In this document: piece by piece, positions 10,191 through 17,711 of the stretch
Position numbering within the stretch: the stretch's first letter is position 1
Layout of the letters: each line of letters starts with the position of its first letter
Origin: Streptomyces formicae
GTDB lineage: Bacteria > Actinomycetota > Actinomycetes > Streptomycetales > Streptomycetaceae
Assembly (NCBI RefSeq): GCF_002556545.1
Contig: NZ_CP022685.1
Location: forward strand, 4,504,001-4,568,000
Direction of reading: 5' to 3'
DNA: 64,000 nt
The notes under the pieces: model-generated
Databases searched by the model: none
Seen by the model: only the letters and a program-made list of their open reading frames with translations
What the model was told of the DNA's origin: nothing
Program-made: the position numbers and the translations under genes

Positions 10191-10811
10191 TCAGGACTCC
10201 TTGACCGCGATGGTCTCCACGGTGTTGGCGACGTGCTCGAACGCGTCGGCCGCCTCTTCCAGCACGTCGACGATCTGCTTGAGCTTCAGCACGTCCATGG
10301 CGTCGTACTTGCCGTTGAAGAGGTGCGCGAGCAGCTTGCGGTGAATCTGATCGGCCTGGTTCTCCAATCGGTTCACCTCGATCCAGTACTCGGTGAGGTT
10401 GTCCATGGTCCGAAGGTTCGGCATGGCCTCGGCGGTGAGCTCGGCGGCCCGCGAGAGGACCTCGATCTGCTGCTCGACGCCCTTGGGAAGTTCCTCGACC
10501 TGATAGAGGACGACCAGGTCGACGGCCTCCTCCATGAAGTCCATGATGTCGTCGAGGCACGACGCGAGGGAGTAGATGTCCTCGCGGTCGAAGGGCGTGA
10601 TGAAGGAGGAGTTCAGCTGGTGGAAGATCGCATGCGTAGCGTCGTCTCCCGCGTGTTCCGCGGCCCGCATACGCTCTGCGATCTCGGCCCGGGCGGAGGA
10701 GTCCGCTCCGAGCAGTTCCATCAGGAGCTTCGAGCCCGTGACGATGTTGTCCGCGGATGCGGCGAACATGTCGTAGAAGCTCGTCTCCCTGGGGGTCAGA
10801 CGAAAGCGCAC
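10191..10811 (-). CDS. DUF47 / PhoU-like Pit accessory protein
   Basis: A 206-residue, all-helical protein of the DUF47 (PhoU-like) family, which typically precedes and modulates PiT transporters. Features include LTPRETSFYDMF at the N-terminus, the acidic metal-binding-type helix FDREDIYSLASCLDDIMDFMEE, and VNRLENQADQIHRKLL. The GTG start at 10811 has GAGGA seven bases upstream. It forms a two-gene operon with pit (9-bp gap) and is divergent from csoR. The acidic helices suggest metal binding, as in PhoU; this is inferred. Confidence 0.9.
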   Translation of the reverse strand: MRFRLTPRETSFYDMFAASADNIVTGSKLLMELLGADSSARAEIAERMRAAEHAGDDATHAIFHQLNSSFITPFDREDIYSLASCLDDIMDFMEEAVDLVVLYQVEELPKGVEQQIEVLSRAAELTAEAMPNLRTMDNLTEYWIEVNRLENQADQIHRKLLAHLFNGKYDAMDVLKLKQIVDVLEEAADAFEHVANTVETIAVKES

Positions 10812-10943
10812 GTGGGGTCCTCGGGGTGCTTTGGATGCGGTCAGGCTGATGCTAGGCGCATCATCCGGCCACGGCTAACCGGCCGCCCCCCAGTGTCGCC
10901 CATCAGGCACAGTGATCAGCACACCCCCCGAGAAATCGGCTAT

Positions 10944-10966
10944 CATATACCCACCAGGGGTATATG
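10944..10966 (+). promoter_or_regulatory. CsoR operator upstream of csoR
   Basis: A perfect inverted repeat with arms CATATACCC (10944-10952) and GGGTATATG (10958-10966) around the spacer ACCAG. This is the TACCC/GGGTA form known for CsoR sites. It lies 57 bp before the csoR start and 132 bp from the divergent DUF47 start, so autorepression released by copper(I) is expected. Confidence 0.85.
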
Positions 10967-11023
10967 GATCTGCAGAAATACGGGACTGCCCCACAGCGCA
11001 ATGCCCAACAGGAGGAGGACGCG

Positions 11024-11383
11024 ATGACGACCACCGAAGCGGCCGACGCGGCCGTGCCGACCGCGGAGGCGCCCGAAGCGTCCTCCGACCACGACCACGG
11101 AGTGCACGGCTACCACAAGCAAAAGGGCGAACACCTCAAGCGCCTGCGCCGCATCGAGGGCCAGATCCGCGGCCTGCAGCGCATGGTCGAAGAGGACGTG
11201 TACTGCATCGACATACTTACCCAGGTCTCGGCGAGCACAAAGGCCCTCCAGTCCTTCGCCCTCCAACTCCTGGAGGAACACCTGCGCCACTGCGTCGCCG
11301 ACGCGGCGGTCAAGGGCGGCGCGGAGATCGACGCGAAGGTCGAGGAGGCGACGAAGGCGATCGCTCGCATGATGCGGACGTAG
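11024..11383 (+). CDS. csoR: Copper-sensing repressor CsoR
   Basis: A copper(I)-responsive DNA-binding repressor, 119 residues. ATG at 11024 with an excellent GGAGGAGG eight bases upstream. The Cu(I) ligand set is intact: Cys in EDVYCIDIL, then His and Cys in EEHLRHC, in H-x3-C spacing. The RRIEGQIRGLQRMVEED helix is the family signature, and the His-rich N-terminal arm (DHDHGVHGYH) is like the S. lividans protein. The operator sits directly upstream. No copper chaperone or exporter gene follows, so its copper targets lie elsewhere. Confidence 0.93.
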   Translation: MTTTEAADAAVPTAEAPEASSDHDHGVHGYHKQKGEHLKRLRRIEGQIRGLQRMVEEDVYCIDILTQVSASTKALQSFALQLLEEHLRHCVADAAVKGGAEIDAKVEEATKAIARMMRT

Positions 11384-11457
11384 CGTGATGCTCGCGGGGC
11401 GCGGTTGTGCGTTCTGCCGCCGCGGCCCAGAGCCCAAATCGCCCGCTCCGCGGGCGC

Positions 11458-11639
11458 CAGTCCCACCCGCCCACCCGTTTACTCGGCACCGACAGGCTCA
11501 CGTCTGGCTACAGGGCCTTACGTCGCCGGTCGGGCGGGCCCACGAGCACCGCTCCGCACCTACCCACTCGGCCCCGACCGGCTCACGCTCACCCACAAGA
11601 GCCCACGGTGCCGGGTAAACGGGTGGGCGGGTGGGAGTG
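11458..11639. repeat. Large intergenic inverted-repeat element
   Basis: Two 34-nt arms, 11458-11491 and 11606-11639, are inverted copies matching at 32 of 34 positions, separated by 114 nt. They contain the core CCCACCCGCCCACCCGTTTA. Beyond them, related GC-rich palindromes continue the symmetry (11437-11457, with CGCTCCGCGG-type sequence; 11641-11663, with CGCCGCGGAGCGG). No credible gene fits in 11384-11748. This could be a very large hairpin, a repeat family member or a remnant of a small mobile element. Confidence 0.7.
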
Positions 11640-11748
11640 AATCGCCGCGGAGCGGCGGGCTGGCCCCCACGGCGGGAGAGCCGACACACGACACGACATC
11701 AGCCACCGACGCCGAAACACCGGGCCGGGGCCAGGGCCGGAGCCGGGC

Positions 11749-11943
11749 TCATCGGCGATCGTCGCCGATGCCCCCGGCCTCCCGCACGTCGGAGACCCTC
11801 AGCACCTCGTCGATCCGGTCAGCACTGAGCCGCTCCTCCCCCGCCGCGGACGCGGCGATGATGAGGTCACCGCACAGCTCGATCTCGGCGAGGGCGACGT
11901 GGTCCTGAACCGCCGTGCCGCCACGCATCGGAGCCACGTTCAT
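11749..11943 (-). CDS. Small conserved hypothetical protein (64 aa)
   Basis: Starts at the ATG ending at 11943, with GGAAGAGG immediately upstream; a longer frame to 12030 has no support. The 64-residue acidic product (MNVAPMRGGTAVQDHVALAE and on, with ELCGDLIIAASAA and RLSADRIDEVL) looks like a small cytosolic protein I recall as widespread in Streptomyces. No function is known to me. The lipoprotein gene upstream on the same strand begins beyond 12094. Confidence 0.7.
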   Translation of the reverse strand: MNVAPMRGGTAVQDHVALAEIELCGDLIIAASAAGEERLSADRIDEVLRVSDVREAGGIGDDRR

Positions 11944-12093
11944 CACCTCTTCCTGACTGACCCGTCCGACCCGTTCCGGCCGTTGCCGACTTCCTAGAGT
12001 AGGGAGCGGTCTACACAACGCGCATGGCACGGACGGACCATTTCACCCAGCCGTTCGCGACTAGGACCCGCCCACCACGCGCCCGCCACCCGG

Positions 12094-12909
12094 CTAACGC
12101 TCCGCGATCTTCCCGGCGAAGATGTCCTCGTCGGCCGGAAGTCGCACCTCCGCCGGCGCCCCGAAACCGTAGAGCAGCGTGGTCGACGCCACATTGGCCT
12201 CGGCCATCCGGAACTGCTGGCGCAGCTTCCGCACCCGCCCCCGGTCGTCGAGGAAGACGTCGAAGGGCACGCCCTGTCTGCTGAACCCTTTCGCCGCCGC
12301 GGCCAACGCACCCCGCTGACCTGCGGAAGCCTCCTTCACCGCGCTCCCGATGTCGGCGACCCCCCGGTAGTGCCGCACCTCGGCGCCCCCGACCCGCTCC
12401 TCGCCCACGTACGCCACATGCCGCGTCCCGCGCAGCAGTTCGGCCGCGGCGAGGGGATCGGTGGCGCCACCGGTGACGAGGTTCCCGTCGGAGAGGGAGC
12501 GTGTCTCGATCCGCACCCACTTGTCGGCGGGCACACCGGCCCCGCGGTTCTTCATGTAGAGCGCGCCCGCGGTCAGGAGTTCGGTGATGGGCCGGTGCTC
12601 GTCGTCTCCGGCGGGGTCCTTCGGGAGTACGACCTGGAACCGGCCGCGCTGCCGCTTGAAGTCGTACACGCCCTTGCCCCGGATGGTGACGCGCGTTCCG
12701 CCACTGGCCATCTCCAGGGACGTACTCGCCTGGGAACTGCCCGCCCGCACCAGGGAGTCGGCGGCCCGCCGCACCACGTCCCCGGGGTCACCCGCGGGGG
12801 GCGCCTCCGCGGCGGCGCCCCGGTCCGAGCACCCCGTGACGACGGCCATCAGCCCCACCGCCGCGACCGCGGCGACCGCTCCGCCCGTGCGCCTGTGCTG
12901 CTGCCCCAT
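12094..12909 (-). CDS. Lipoprotein, LppX/LprG-like
   Basis: A 271-residue predicted lipoprotein: basic N-terminus, hydrophobic stretch (GGAVAAVAAVGLMAVV), lipobox VTGC near residue 27, then a linker. The mature part, with repeated beta strands (TSLEMASGGTRVTIRGKGVYDF, FQVVLP, AELLRGTRHVAYVGEERVGG, PFDVFLDDRGRVRKLRQQF), resembles the LolA/LppX-type lipid-carrier fold of actinobacterial lipoproteins. It should be anchored to the outer face of the membrane. Fold and function are inferred, not demonstrated. Confidence 0.75.
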   Translation of the reverse strand: MGQQHRRTGGAVAAVAAVGLMAVVTGCSDRGAAAEAPPAGDPGDVVRRAADSLVRAGSSQASTSLEMASGGTRVTIRGKGVYDFKRQRGRFQVVLPKDPAGDDEHRPITELLTAGALYMKNRGAGVPADKWVRIETRSLSDGNLVTGGATDPLAAAELLRGTRHVAYVGEERVGGAEVRHYRGVADIGSAVKEASAGQRGALAAAAKGFSRQGVPFDVFLDDRGRVRKLRQQFRMAEANVASTTLLYGFGAPAEVRLPADEDIFAGKIAER

Positions 12910-13027
12910 CGCTTGTCTACCCCCAAGCGTTCTACGTCTGCCGACGGCCCGCGTCGTTCCCCCTAACGATCGGTACGTTGACCCGTCACGCGGACGGCCG
13001 TTAACCCGGGGTCGGTACGGTGACGAC

Positions 13028-13183
13028 GTGGCCGATCAGGAAGACCCCGCCCCCCACCGCACCACGACGGTCGAGAAGGGCCGTTTCATCTCCGCCCACT
13101 GCGTCTGCGGCTGGCGCGGCCCCGCGCGCAGGGCCCGCAGCAAGGCCCGCCTGGACGCGACGGAACACGAGGCGCACCCGTAG
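13028..13183 (+). CDS. Small basic protein with HCVCGW motif (51 aa)
   Basis: A GTG at 13028 opens a 51-residue frame (VADQEDPAPHRTTTVEKGRF then ISAHCVCGWRGPARRARSK). The His-Cys-x-Cys pattern followed by an Arg/Lys-rich stretch suggests a small zinc-binding or nucleic-acid-binding protein. I recall similar short proteins in many Streptomyces, but not a function. It is transcribed toward the oxidase gene 87 bp downstream. Confidence 0.6.
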   Translation: MADQEDPAPHRTTTVEKGRFISAHCVCGWRGPARRARSKARLDATEHEAHP

Positions 13184-13269
13184 ACACGAGGCGCACCCTT
13201 GGAACCGGGTACGCGGAACCCAGAAGTCCCGCACACCGTCTCGTTCTCCGGGAAGCAACGGGAGGCGTC

Positions 13270-14850
13270 ATGGAACGGCGTACGTTCATAGGCACAACGG
13301 CGGCCACGCTGGCCGCCGCCACGATCACGAGCTGCTCCGGCGGCAGCGGCACCGGCGGGAGCGCCACCGGCACCACCGCGTCCCGCAGCGGCGGCGGCAG
13401 CAGCACCCCGATCAGAACCTCCAGCGCGGCGGCCTCCTCCCCCGCGACCCTCAAGGCCCTGGCCAGGGACCTGGACGGGACGCTCGTGGGGCCCGGCGAG
13501 GCCAAGTGGGCGGCGGCCTGCCAGCTGTACAACACCCGCTTCGACGACCTGAAGCCCACCGCCGTCGCCTACGTCGCGCACCCGGACGACATCCGCACCG
13601 CCCTCTCGTACGCCCGCGCGCACCGCACCCCGGTCGCGATCCGCAACGGCGGCCACTCGTACGCGGGTTGGTCGTCGGGCACCGGGCGCCTGATCATCGA
13701 CGTGTCGAAGCTGAACACGATCCGGGCGAGCGGGAACAGCGCGACCATCGGCGGCGGCGCCAAGCTCATCGACGTCTACCGCTCGCTCGCCGCGAAGGGC
13801 GTGACGATCCCCGCGGGCTCCTGCCCGACCGTCGGCATCTCGGGGCTCACCCTCGGCGGCGGCCACGGCGTGGTCTCCCGGGCGTACGGCCTGACCTGCG
13901 ACAGCCTCACCTCCGCGACGCTGATCACGGCGGACGGCAAGCAGCTCAGGGCCTCCACGTCCGAGAACAAGGACCTCTTCTGGGCGCTGCGCGGCGCGGG
14001 CAACGGCAACTTCGGCGTCGTCACCGAGCTGACGTACCGCACGCACGCCGCGCCCCAGGGCGTCTCGGCGTACATGACGTGGCCCTGGTCGAAGGCGGCG
14101 GCGGTCGTCAAGGCGTGGCAGACGTGGGGCCCCGACCAGCCGGACGAGATCTGGTCCTCCCTCCACCTGGCCAACACCCCCGGCGGCACCCCGAACGTCT
14201 CCGTCGCGTGCTTCTCGCTCGGCACGTACGGCGAACTGCAGAACGCCGTCGACCGCCTCGCCGACAAGATCGGCGCCCCCGCGCGCAGCGTCTCCCTGAA
14301 GCGTCGTACGTACGAGGAGTCGATGGAGGTCTACGCGGGCTGCTCGTCCTTCTCGACCGACGCCCAGTGCCACCTGCCCGGCACGACACCGGGCCGCAGC
14401 CCGCAGGGCGCCCTCAACCGCGAGACGTACGCGGCCGGTTCGGACTTCTTCGACCGCTCCCTCTCCGCGACCGGCATCCGCACGCTGCTGTCGCAGATCG
14501 AGAACGTGACGGGCGCGAGCGCGGGCAGCATCGCGCTCACCGCGCTCGGCGGCGCCATCAACCGCGTCGACCCGACGGCGACGGCCTTCGTGCACCGCCG
14601 CTCGCGGATGCTCGCGCAGTACATCGCCTCGTGGCGCGCGGGCACCTCGGGCAAGCCCGCGCAGGCGTGGCTGAAAAAGGCTCACGGGGCGATGGGGCGC
14701 CACGCGTCAGGAGCGGCGTACCAGAACTACACGGACGCGACGCTGACGAACTGGCGCACGGCGTACTACGGGGACGCGGCTCCCCGCCTGAAGAAGCTCA
14801 AGAAGCAGTACGACCCGACCCGCTTCTTCGACTTCCCCCAGGCCCTGTAG
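13270..14850 (+). CDS. Secreted FAD-linked oxidoreductase, berberine bridge enzyme type
   Basis: A 526-residue oxidase exported by the Tat route: twin-arginine start MERRTFIGTTAATLAAATIT, followed by Cys in TSCSG that could be a Tat lipobox. The FAD-binding PCMH domain spans roughly residues 95-270. GGHSYAGWS carries the histidine, and GSCPTVGISG the cysteine, that together anchor FAD bicovalently in BBE-like enzymes. The C-terminal BBE segment is present (AYYGDAAPRLKKLKKQYDPT). Such enzymes oxidise sugars, alcohols or natural-product intermediates. It stands alone, so the substrate is unknown. ATG at 13270 with GGGAGG upstream. Confidence 0.88.
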   Translation: MERRTFIGTTAATLAAATITSCSGGSGTGGSATGTTASRSGGGSSTPIRTSSAAASSPATLKALARDLDGTLVGPGEAKWAAACQLYNTRFDDLKPTAVAYVAHPDDIRTALSYARAHRTPVAIRNGGHSYAGWSSGTGRLIIDVSKLNTIRASGNSATIGGGAKLIDVYRSLAAKGVTIPAGSCPTVGISGLTLGGGHGVVSRAYGLTCDSLTSATLITADGKQLRASTSENKDLFWALRGAGNGNFGVVTELTYRTHAAPQGVSAYMTWPWSKAAAVVKAWQTWGPDQPDEIWSSLHLANTPGGTPNVSVACFSLGTYGELQNAVDRLADKIGAPARSVSLKRRTYEESMEVYAGCSSFSTDAQCHLPGTTPGRSPQGALNRETYAAGSDFFDRSLSATGIRTLLSQIENVTGASAGSIALTALGGAINRVDPTATAFVHRRSRMLAQYIASWRAGTSGKPAQAWLKKAHGAMGRHASGAAYQNYTDATLTNWRTAYYGDAAPRLKKLKKQYDPTRFFDFPQAL

Positions 14851-14878
14851 CCCCCCTTCGGCTCCGCCGTCCCTCAAT

Positions 14879-14914
14879 CGCCGGGCGGGCTACGGAAAAT
14901 CAGCCCGTCCGGCG
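14879..14914. terminator. Bidirectional terminator / dispersed palindromic repeat
   Basis: Arms CGCCGGGCGGGCT (14879-14891) and AGCCCGTCCGGCG (14902-14914) pair over 13 positions with one mismatch, around an A-rich loop. It lies between convergent genes. The same sequence type recurs between genes across Streptomyces genomes, from memory. Confidence 0.75.
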
Positions 14915-14927
14915 CTCGAAGACGCAC

Positions 14928-15638
14928 TCAGGCCGCGAGGTCCCTCTCGTCCGGATCCTGCGCGGCAGCCGCCTGCGAGGACGCCCCCGGCAGCGCGGCG
15001 ACCGGCTCGGCGGGCCGGGACCAGACGAGGCGGCCGACGCGCGCGGAGCGCCCGATCGCCTTGGCCAGCGGCGTGAGCAGCGCCATGGCGAGCGGCGAGA
15101 GCAGCAGGGCGACGGCCGTGCCGAGCGCGAAGCCGCCGACGACGTCCGTGGGGTAGTGCACGCCCATGAAGACCCGGCAGAAACCTTCGAGCACGGCGAG
15201 CCCGATGCCGACGAGCCCGAACTTGCGGTGGGCGACGAAGAGCCCGGCGCCAAGCGCCATGGCGAGCGTCGCGTGGTCGCTCACGAAGGAGAAGTCGGTC
15301 TTGCCGTCGACGAGTACGTCGATGCCGCGGTGGTCGACGAACGGCCGAGGCCGCTCGACGAAGCCCCGGATCGGTACGTTCACCAGGACGGCGATGCCCG
15401 CGGCGAGCGGCGCCCAGACGACGGCGGCGACGGACGAGGCGGCGTCGTCGAGCGTGCCGCGCTTGCGCTGGCCCCACCAGCACCACACGACGAGCAGCAC
15501 GAGGGCGAGCAACAGGCCGTACTCACCGACGAACTCCACGGCGCGGTCGAACCAGTGCGGGGAGTCCTTCGCCAGTCCGTTGATGTCGTAGAGCAGGCTG
15601 ACGTCGGGGTTCGACCCGGATTCATCGAGTCCAGCCAT
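14928..15638 (-). CDS. PAP2-family membrane phosphatase
   Basis: A 236-residue integral membrane phosphatase with about five or six membrane segments. The three PAP2 catalytic motifs are recognisable: RGFVERPRP (motif 1, with the Lys replaced by Arg), SFVSDHAT (motif 2, PSGH replaced by VSDH), and CRVFMGVHYPTDVVGG (motif 3, with the catalytic His and Asp). This type acts on undecaprenyl diphosphate or other lipid phosphates at the outer membrane face. The altered motif 2 is seen in the BcrC-like subgroup. ATG start at 15638. Confidence 0.85.
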   Translation of the reverse strand: MAGLDESGSNPDVSLLYDINGLAKDSPHWFDRAVEFVGEYGLLLALVLLVVWCWWGQRKRGTLDDAASSVAAVVWAPLAAGIAVLVNVPIRGFVERPRPFVDHRGIDVLVDGKTDFSFVSDHATLAMALGAGLFVAHRKFGLVGIGLAVLEGFCRVFMGVHYPTDVVGGFALGTAVALLLSPLAMALLTPLAKAIGRSARVGRLVWSRPAEPVAALPGASSQAAAAQDPDERDLAA

Positions 15639-15668
15639 GGCGCTGCGGCCCCTTGTCTCCTAGCCCAT

Positions 15669-15690
15669 GGGCGCACTGTTCTGTGCGCCC
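15669..15690. terminator. Hairpin between the muralytic gene and the PAP2 gene
   Basis: Stem GGGCGCAC (15669-15676) and GTGCGCCC (15683-15690), loop TGTTCT, with TTTCC following on the plus strand. It lies 197 bp after the stop of the minus-strand muralytic gene and 30 bp before the PAP2 start. It could terminate the former or act in the leader of the latter. Confidence 0.45.
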
Positions 15691-15887
15691 TTTCCTCAAC
15701 CCCCGTGGTCCGGTCCAGTCAAGGGAACGCGCAGTCCCCTCCCCTACGTTCCACTCTCCACCGAAAGATCACTCAGACGTTACCGAAGAGAGATACATCG
15801 CCGCAGCTCAGGGGGAGTGATTTAACGGAGAGTTCAAGCCACATCACACCCCGCGTACGCCTCCGCGCGCCCCCCGCGAGGTTCCAC

Positions 15888-16898
15888 TCAGACCTCTGCG
15901 GGCTTGGTCGGAAGCGCTTTCGCGCCGTCCTTCGTGACACGAGTCGCGCCAAAATAATCCGGTGTGTCGATCGGGTCGAAACGGATCACCGCACCGGTGC
16001 GCGGAGCGTCGATCATGTAGCCGCCGCCGACGTAGATGCCGACGTGCCTGATGGTCCGCGAGTTGGTGAGGTCGTCCGAGAAGAAGACGAGGTCGCCGGG
16101 GAGCAGTTCGTCCCGCTTGGGGTGCGGGCCCGCGTTGTACTGGTCGTTGGCGACGCGCGGCAGCGTGATGCCGACGGACCGGTAGGCGGCGAGGGTGAGC
16201 CCCGAGCAGTCGAAGCGGCCGCCCTGGTCGGGCGTGCCGTTGCCGCCCCACAGGTAGGGCGTACCGAGCTTCTTCTGCGCGTAGTAGATGGCGCTGGCCG
16301 CCTGCTGCGAGGGCTGCACGCGTCCGACGGGGCGGGCGAAGCTCTCCGAGAGGGTCGTGATCGTCTTCACGTAGTTCTGCGTCTCGCGGTACGGCGGTAC
16401 GCCGCCGTACTTGATGACGGCGTACGCCCCCGCGTTGTACGCGGCGAGCATGTTCTTGGTCGGGTCGCCCGGGGCGTCCTTCACGTACCCGGCGAGCTTG
16501 CAGTCGTACGAAGCGGCGGACGGGATGGCGTCCTTCGGGTCCCAGATGTCACGGTCGCCGTCGCCGTCGCCGTCCACGCCGTGCGCGGCCCAGGTCCCCG
16601 GGATGAACTGCGCTATGCCGAGCGCCTTGGCCGGGCTCTTGGCGCGCGGGTTGAAGCCGCTCTCCTGGTACAGCTGCGCGGCGAGCAGCGCGGGGTTGAT
16701 GGCCTTGCAGAGGTTGCCCCACTTCTGCACGAGGGGCTGATAGGTGGCGGGCACGGCTCCCTTGGCGAGCCCCACGGACCCACCGCCCACGCCGCTGGCG
16801 AGGCTGCCCGCGGCCATGTAGGTCCCGACGACGAGCAGCGCGATGAAACTGAGGGCACCGCCGATCCCGACGGACGCGACCAGCCACGCCTTACGCAC
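15888..16898 (-). CDS. Bifunctional peptidoglycan hydrolase (lytic transglycosylase + NlpC/P60)
   Basis: A membrane-anchored wall hydrolase of 336 residues. I chose the GTG at 16898, which has GAGGGG nine bases upstream; the GTG at 16919 has no ribosome-binding site. Order: N-terminal membrane helix (residues 5-30), SLT-type transglycosylase (about 45-180, with catalytic Glu in LYQESGFNP and GIAQFIPGTW), then NlpC/P60 (about 205-320, with catalytic Cys in RFDCSGL and His in IRHVGIYVG). This architecture is that of VirB1/CwlT-type enzymes of Gram-positive type IV secretion systems. In S. coelicolor the counterpart adjoins the type IV-like genes (recollection); here the matching cluster starts at 30276. 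Confidence 0.88.
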   Translation of the reverse strand: MRKAWLVASVGIGGALSFIALLVVGTYMAAGSLASGVGGGSVGLAKGAVPATYQPLVQKWGNLCKAINPALLAAQLYQESGFNPRAKSPAKALGIAQFIPGTWAAHGVDGDGDGDRDIWDPKDAIPSAASYDCKLAGYVKDAPGDPTKNMLAAYNAGAYAVIKYGGVPPYRETQNYVKTITTLSESFARPVGRVQPSQQAASAIYYAQKKLGTPYLWGGNGTPDQGGRFDCSGLTLAAYRSVGITLPRVANDQYNAGPHPKRDELLPGDLVFFSDDLTNSRTIRHVGIYVGGGYMIDAPRTGAVIRFDPIDTPDYFGATRVTKDGAKALPTKPAEV

Positions 16899-17039
16899 CG
16901 TCAACCACCCCTCACCCACCGGGAGACCGCCGCCGCTCAGTGTAGAGGCCCCGTGCGAAAGTGGCGGGGATCATTCCTGGCCGCTTCATGAAGGCGCGTG
17001 GAAAGTGGAACTCTTCGCCGTCCGCGGACAACACCTCAC

Positions 17040-17711
17040 GTGACGTACTCATTCTCCTTGCACGCCCGGATCAGGGACGGTGACCCGGAGGCGTTCCGCG
17101 ACCTGTTCCGCGACCACTCCCAGCTGGTCTACCGGCACGCGCTGCGCGTGAGCGGCGACTGGGCCACCGCCGAGGACGTGGTCTCGCTGACCTTCCTCGA
17201 GGCGTGGCGCCTGCGCGGAAAGCTGCGCGACGAGGGCGAGAGCCCGCGCCCCTGGCTGATGGGCATCGCCGTGAACGTGCTGCGCAACACCACCCGCGCC
17301 GCCCGCCGCTACCGCTCCGCGGTGGACCGAGTCCCCGCGGCGGGCGCCGTGCCCGACTTCGCCGACGAGCTGGTCGGCCGGATGGCGGACGCCGAGCAAC
17401 TGGCGGCCGCGCAGGCGGCGCTGAAGCGGCTGCGGCGCGGCGAGCGCGAGGTCTTCACCCTCTGCGTCTGGTCGGGCCTCGGCTACGCGGAGACGGCCGA
17501 GGCGCTCGGCATCCCGGTCGGCACGGTGCGCTCGCGCCTGTCCCGCGCGCGGACACGGTTGCGGAAGCTGGCGGAGGAGGAACTGACGGCTGCCGCCTCC
17601 CGAAAGTCCGGACGTTCGGCCGGAGAAATCGTGGAACCACCGCATATGGGCGGACAAGTACAGGTTGACCGCACCCACGCGGTCAGGTCGGAGAGGGAGG
17701 GAGACGAATGA
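17040..17711 (+). CDS. ECF-like RNA polymerase sigma factor
   Basis: A sigma-70 family factor of about 223 residues with regions 2 and 4. Region 2: DPEAFRDLFRDHSQLVYRHA and WATAEDVVSLTFLEAWRLRG. Region 4 helix-turn-helix: ETAEALGIPVGTVRSRLSRA. I prefer the GTG at 17040, where homologous N-termini begin; GTG 16998 would add 14 residues. The C-terminal tail after about residue 185 is unusual and basic. The stop overlaps the next ATG (ATGA), so the pair is coupled. The partner may be the membrane-bound regulator. Confidence 0.88.
   Translation: MTYSFSLHARIRDGDPEAFRDLFRDHSQLVYRHALRVSGDWATAEDVVSLTFLEAWRLRGKLRDEGESPRPWLMGIAVNVLRNTTRAARRYRSAVDRVPAAGAVPDFADELVGRMADAEQLAAAQAALKRLRRGEREVFTLCVWSGLGYAETAEALGIPVGTVRSRLSRARTRLRKLAEEELTAAASRKSGRSAGEIVEPPHMGGQVQVDRTHAVRSEREGDE

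Noticed and set aside
11749..12030. Longer version of the 64-aa protein starting at 12030
   Set aside because: The extra N-terminal residues have no ribosome-binding site, while GGAAGAGG directly precedes the ATG ending at 11943.
13020..16991. 1323-codon open frame on the plus strand across the oxidase, PAP2 and muralytic genes
   Set aside because: It crosses three well-supported genes in other frames or strands and gives Arg/Pro-rich junk.
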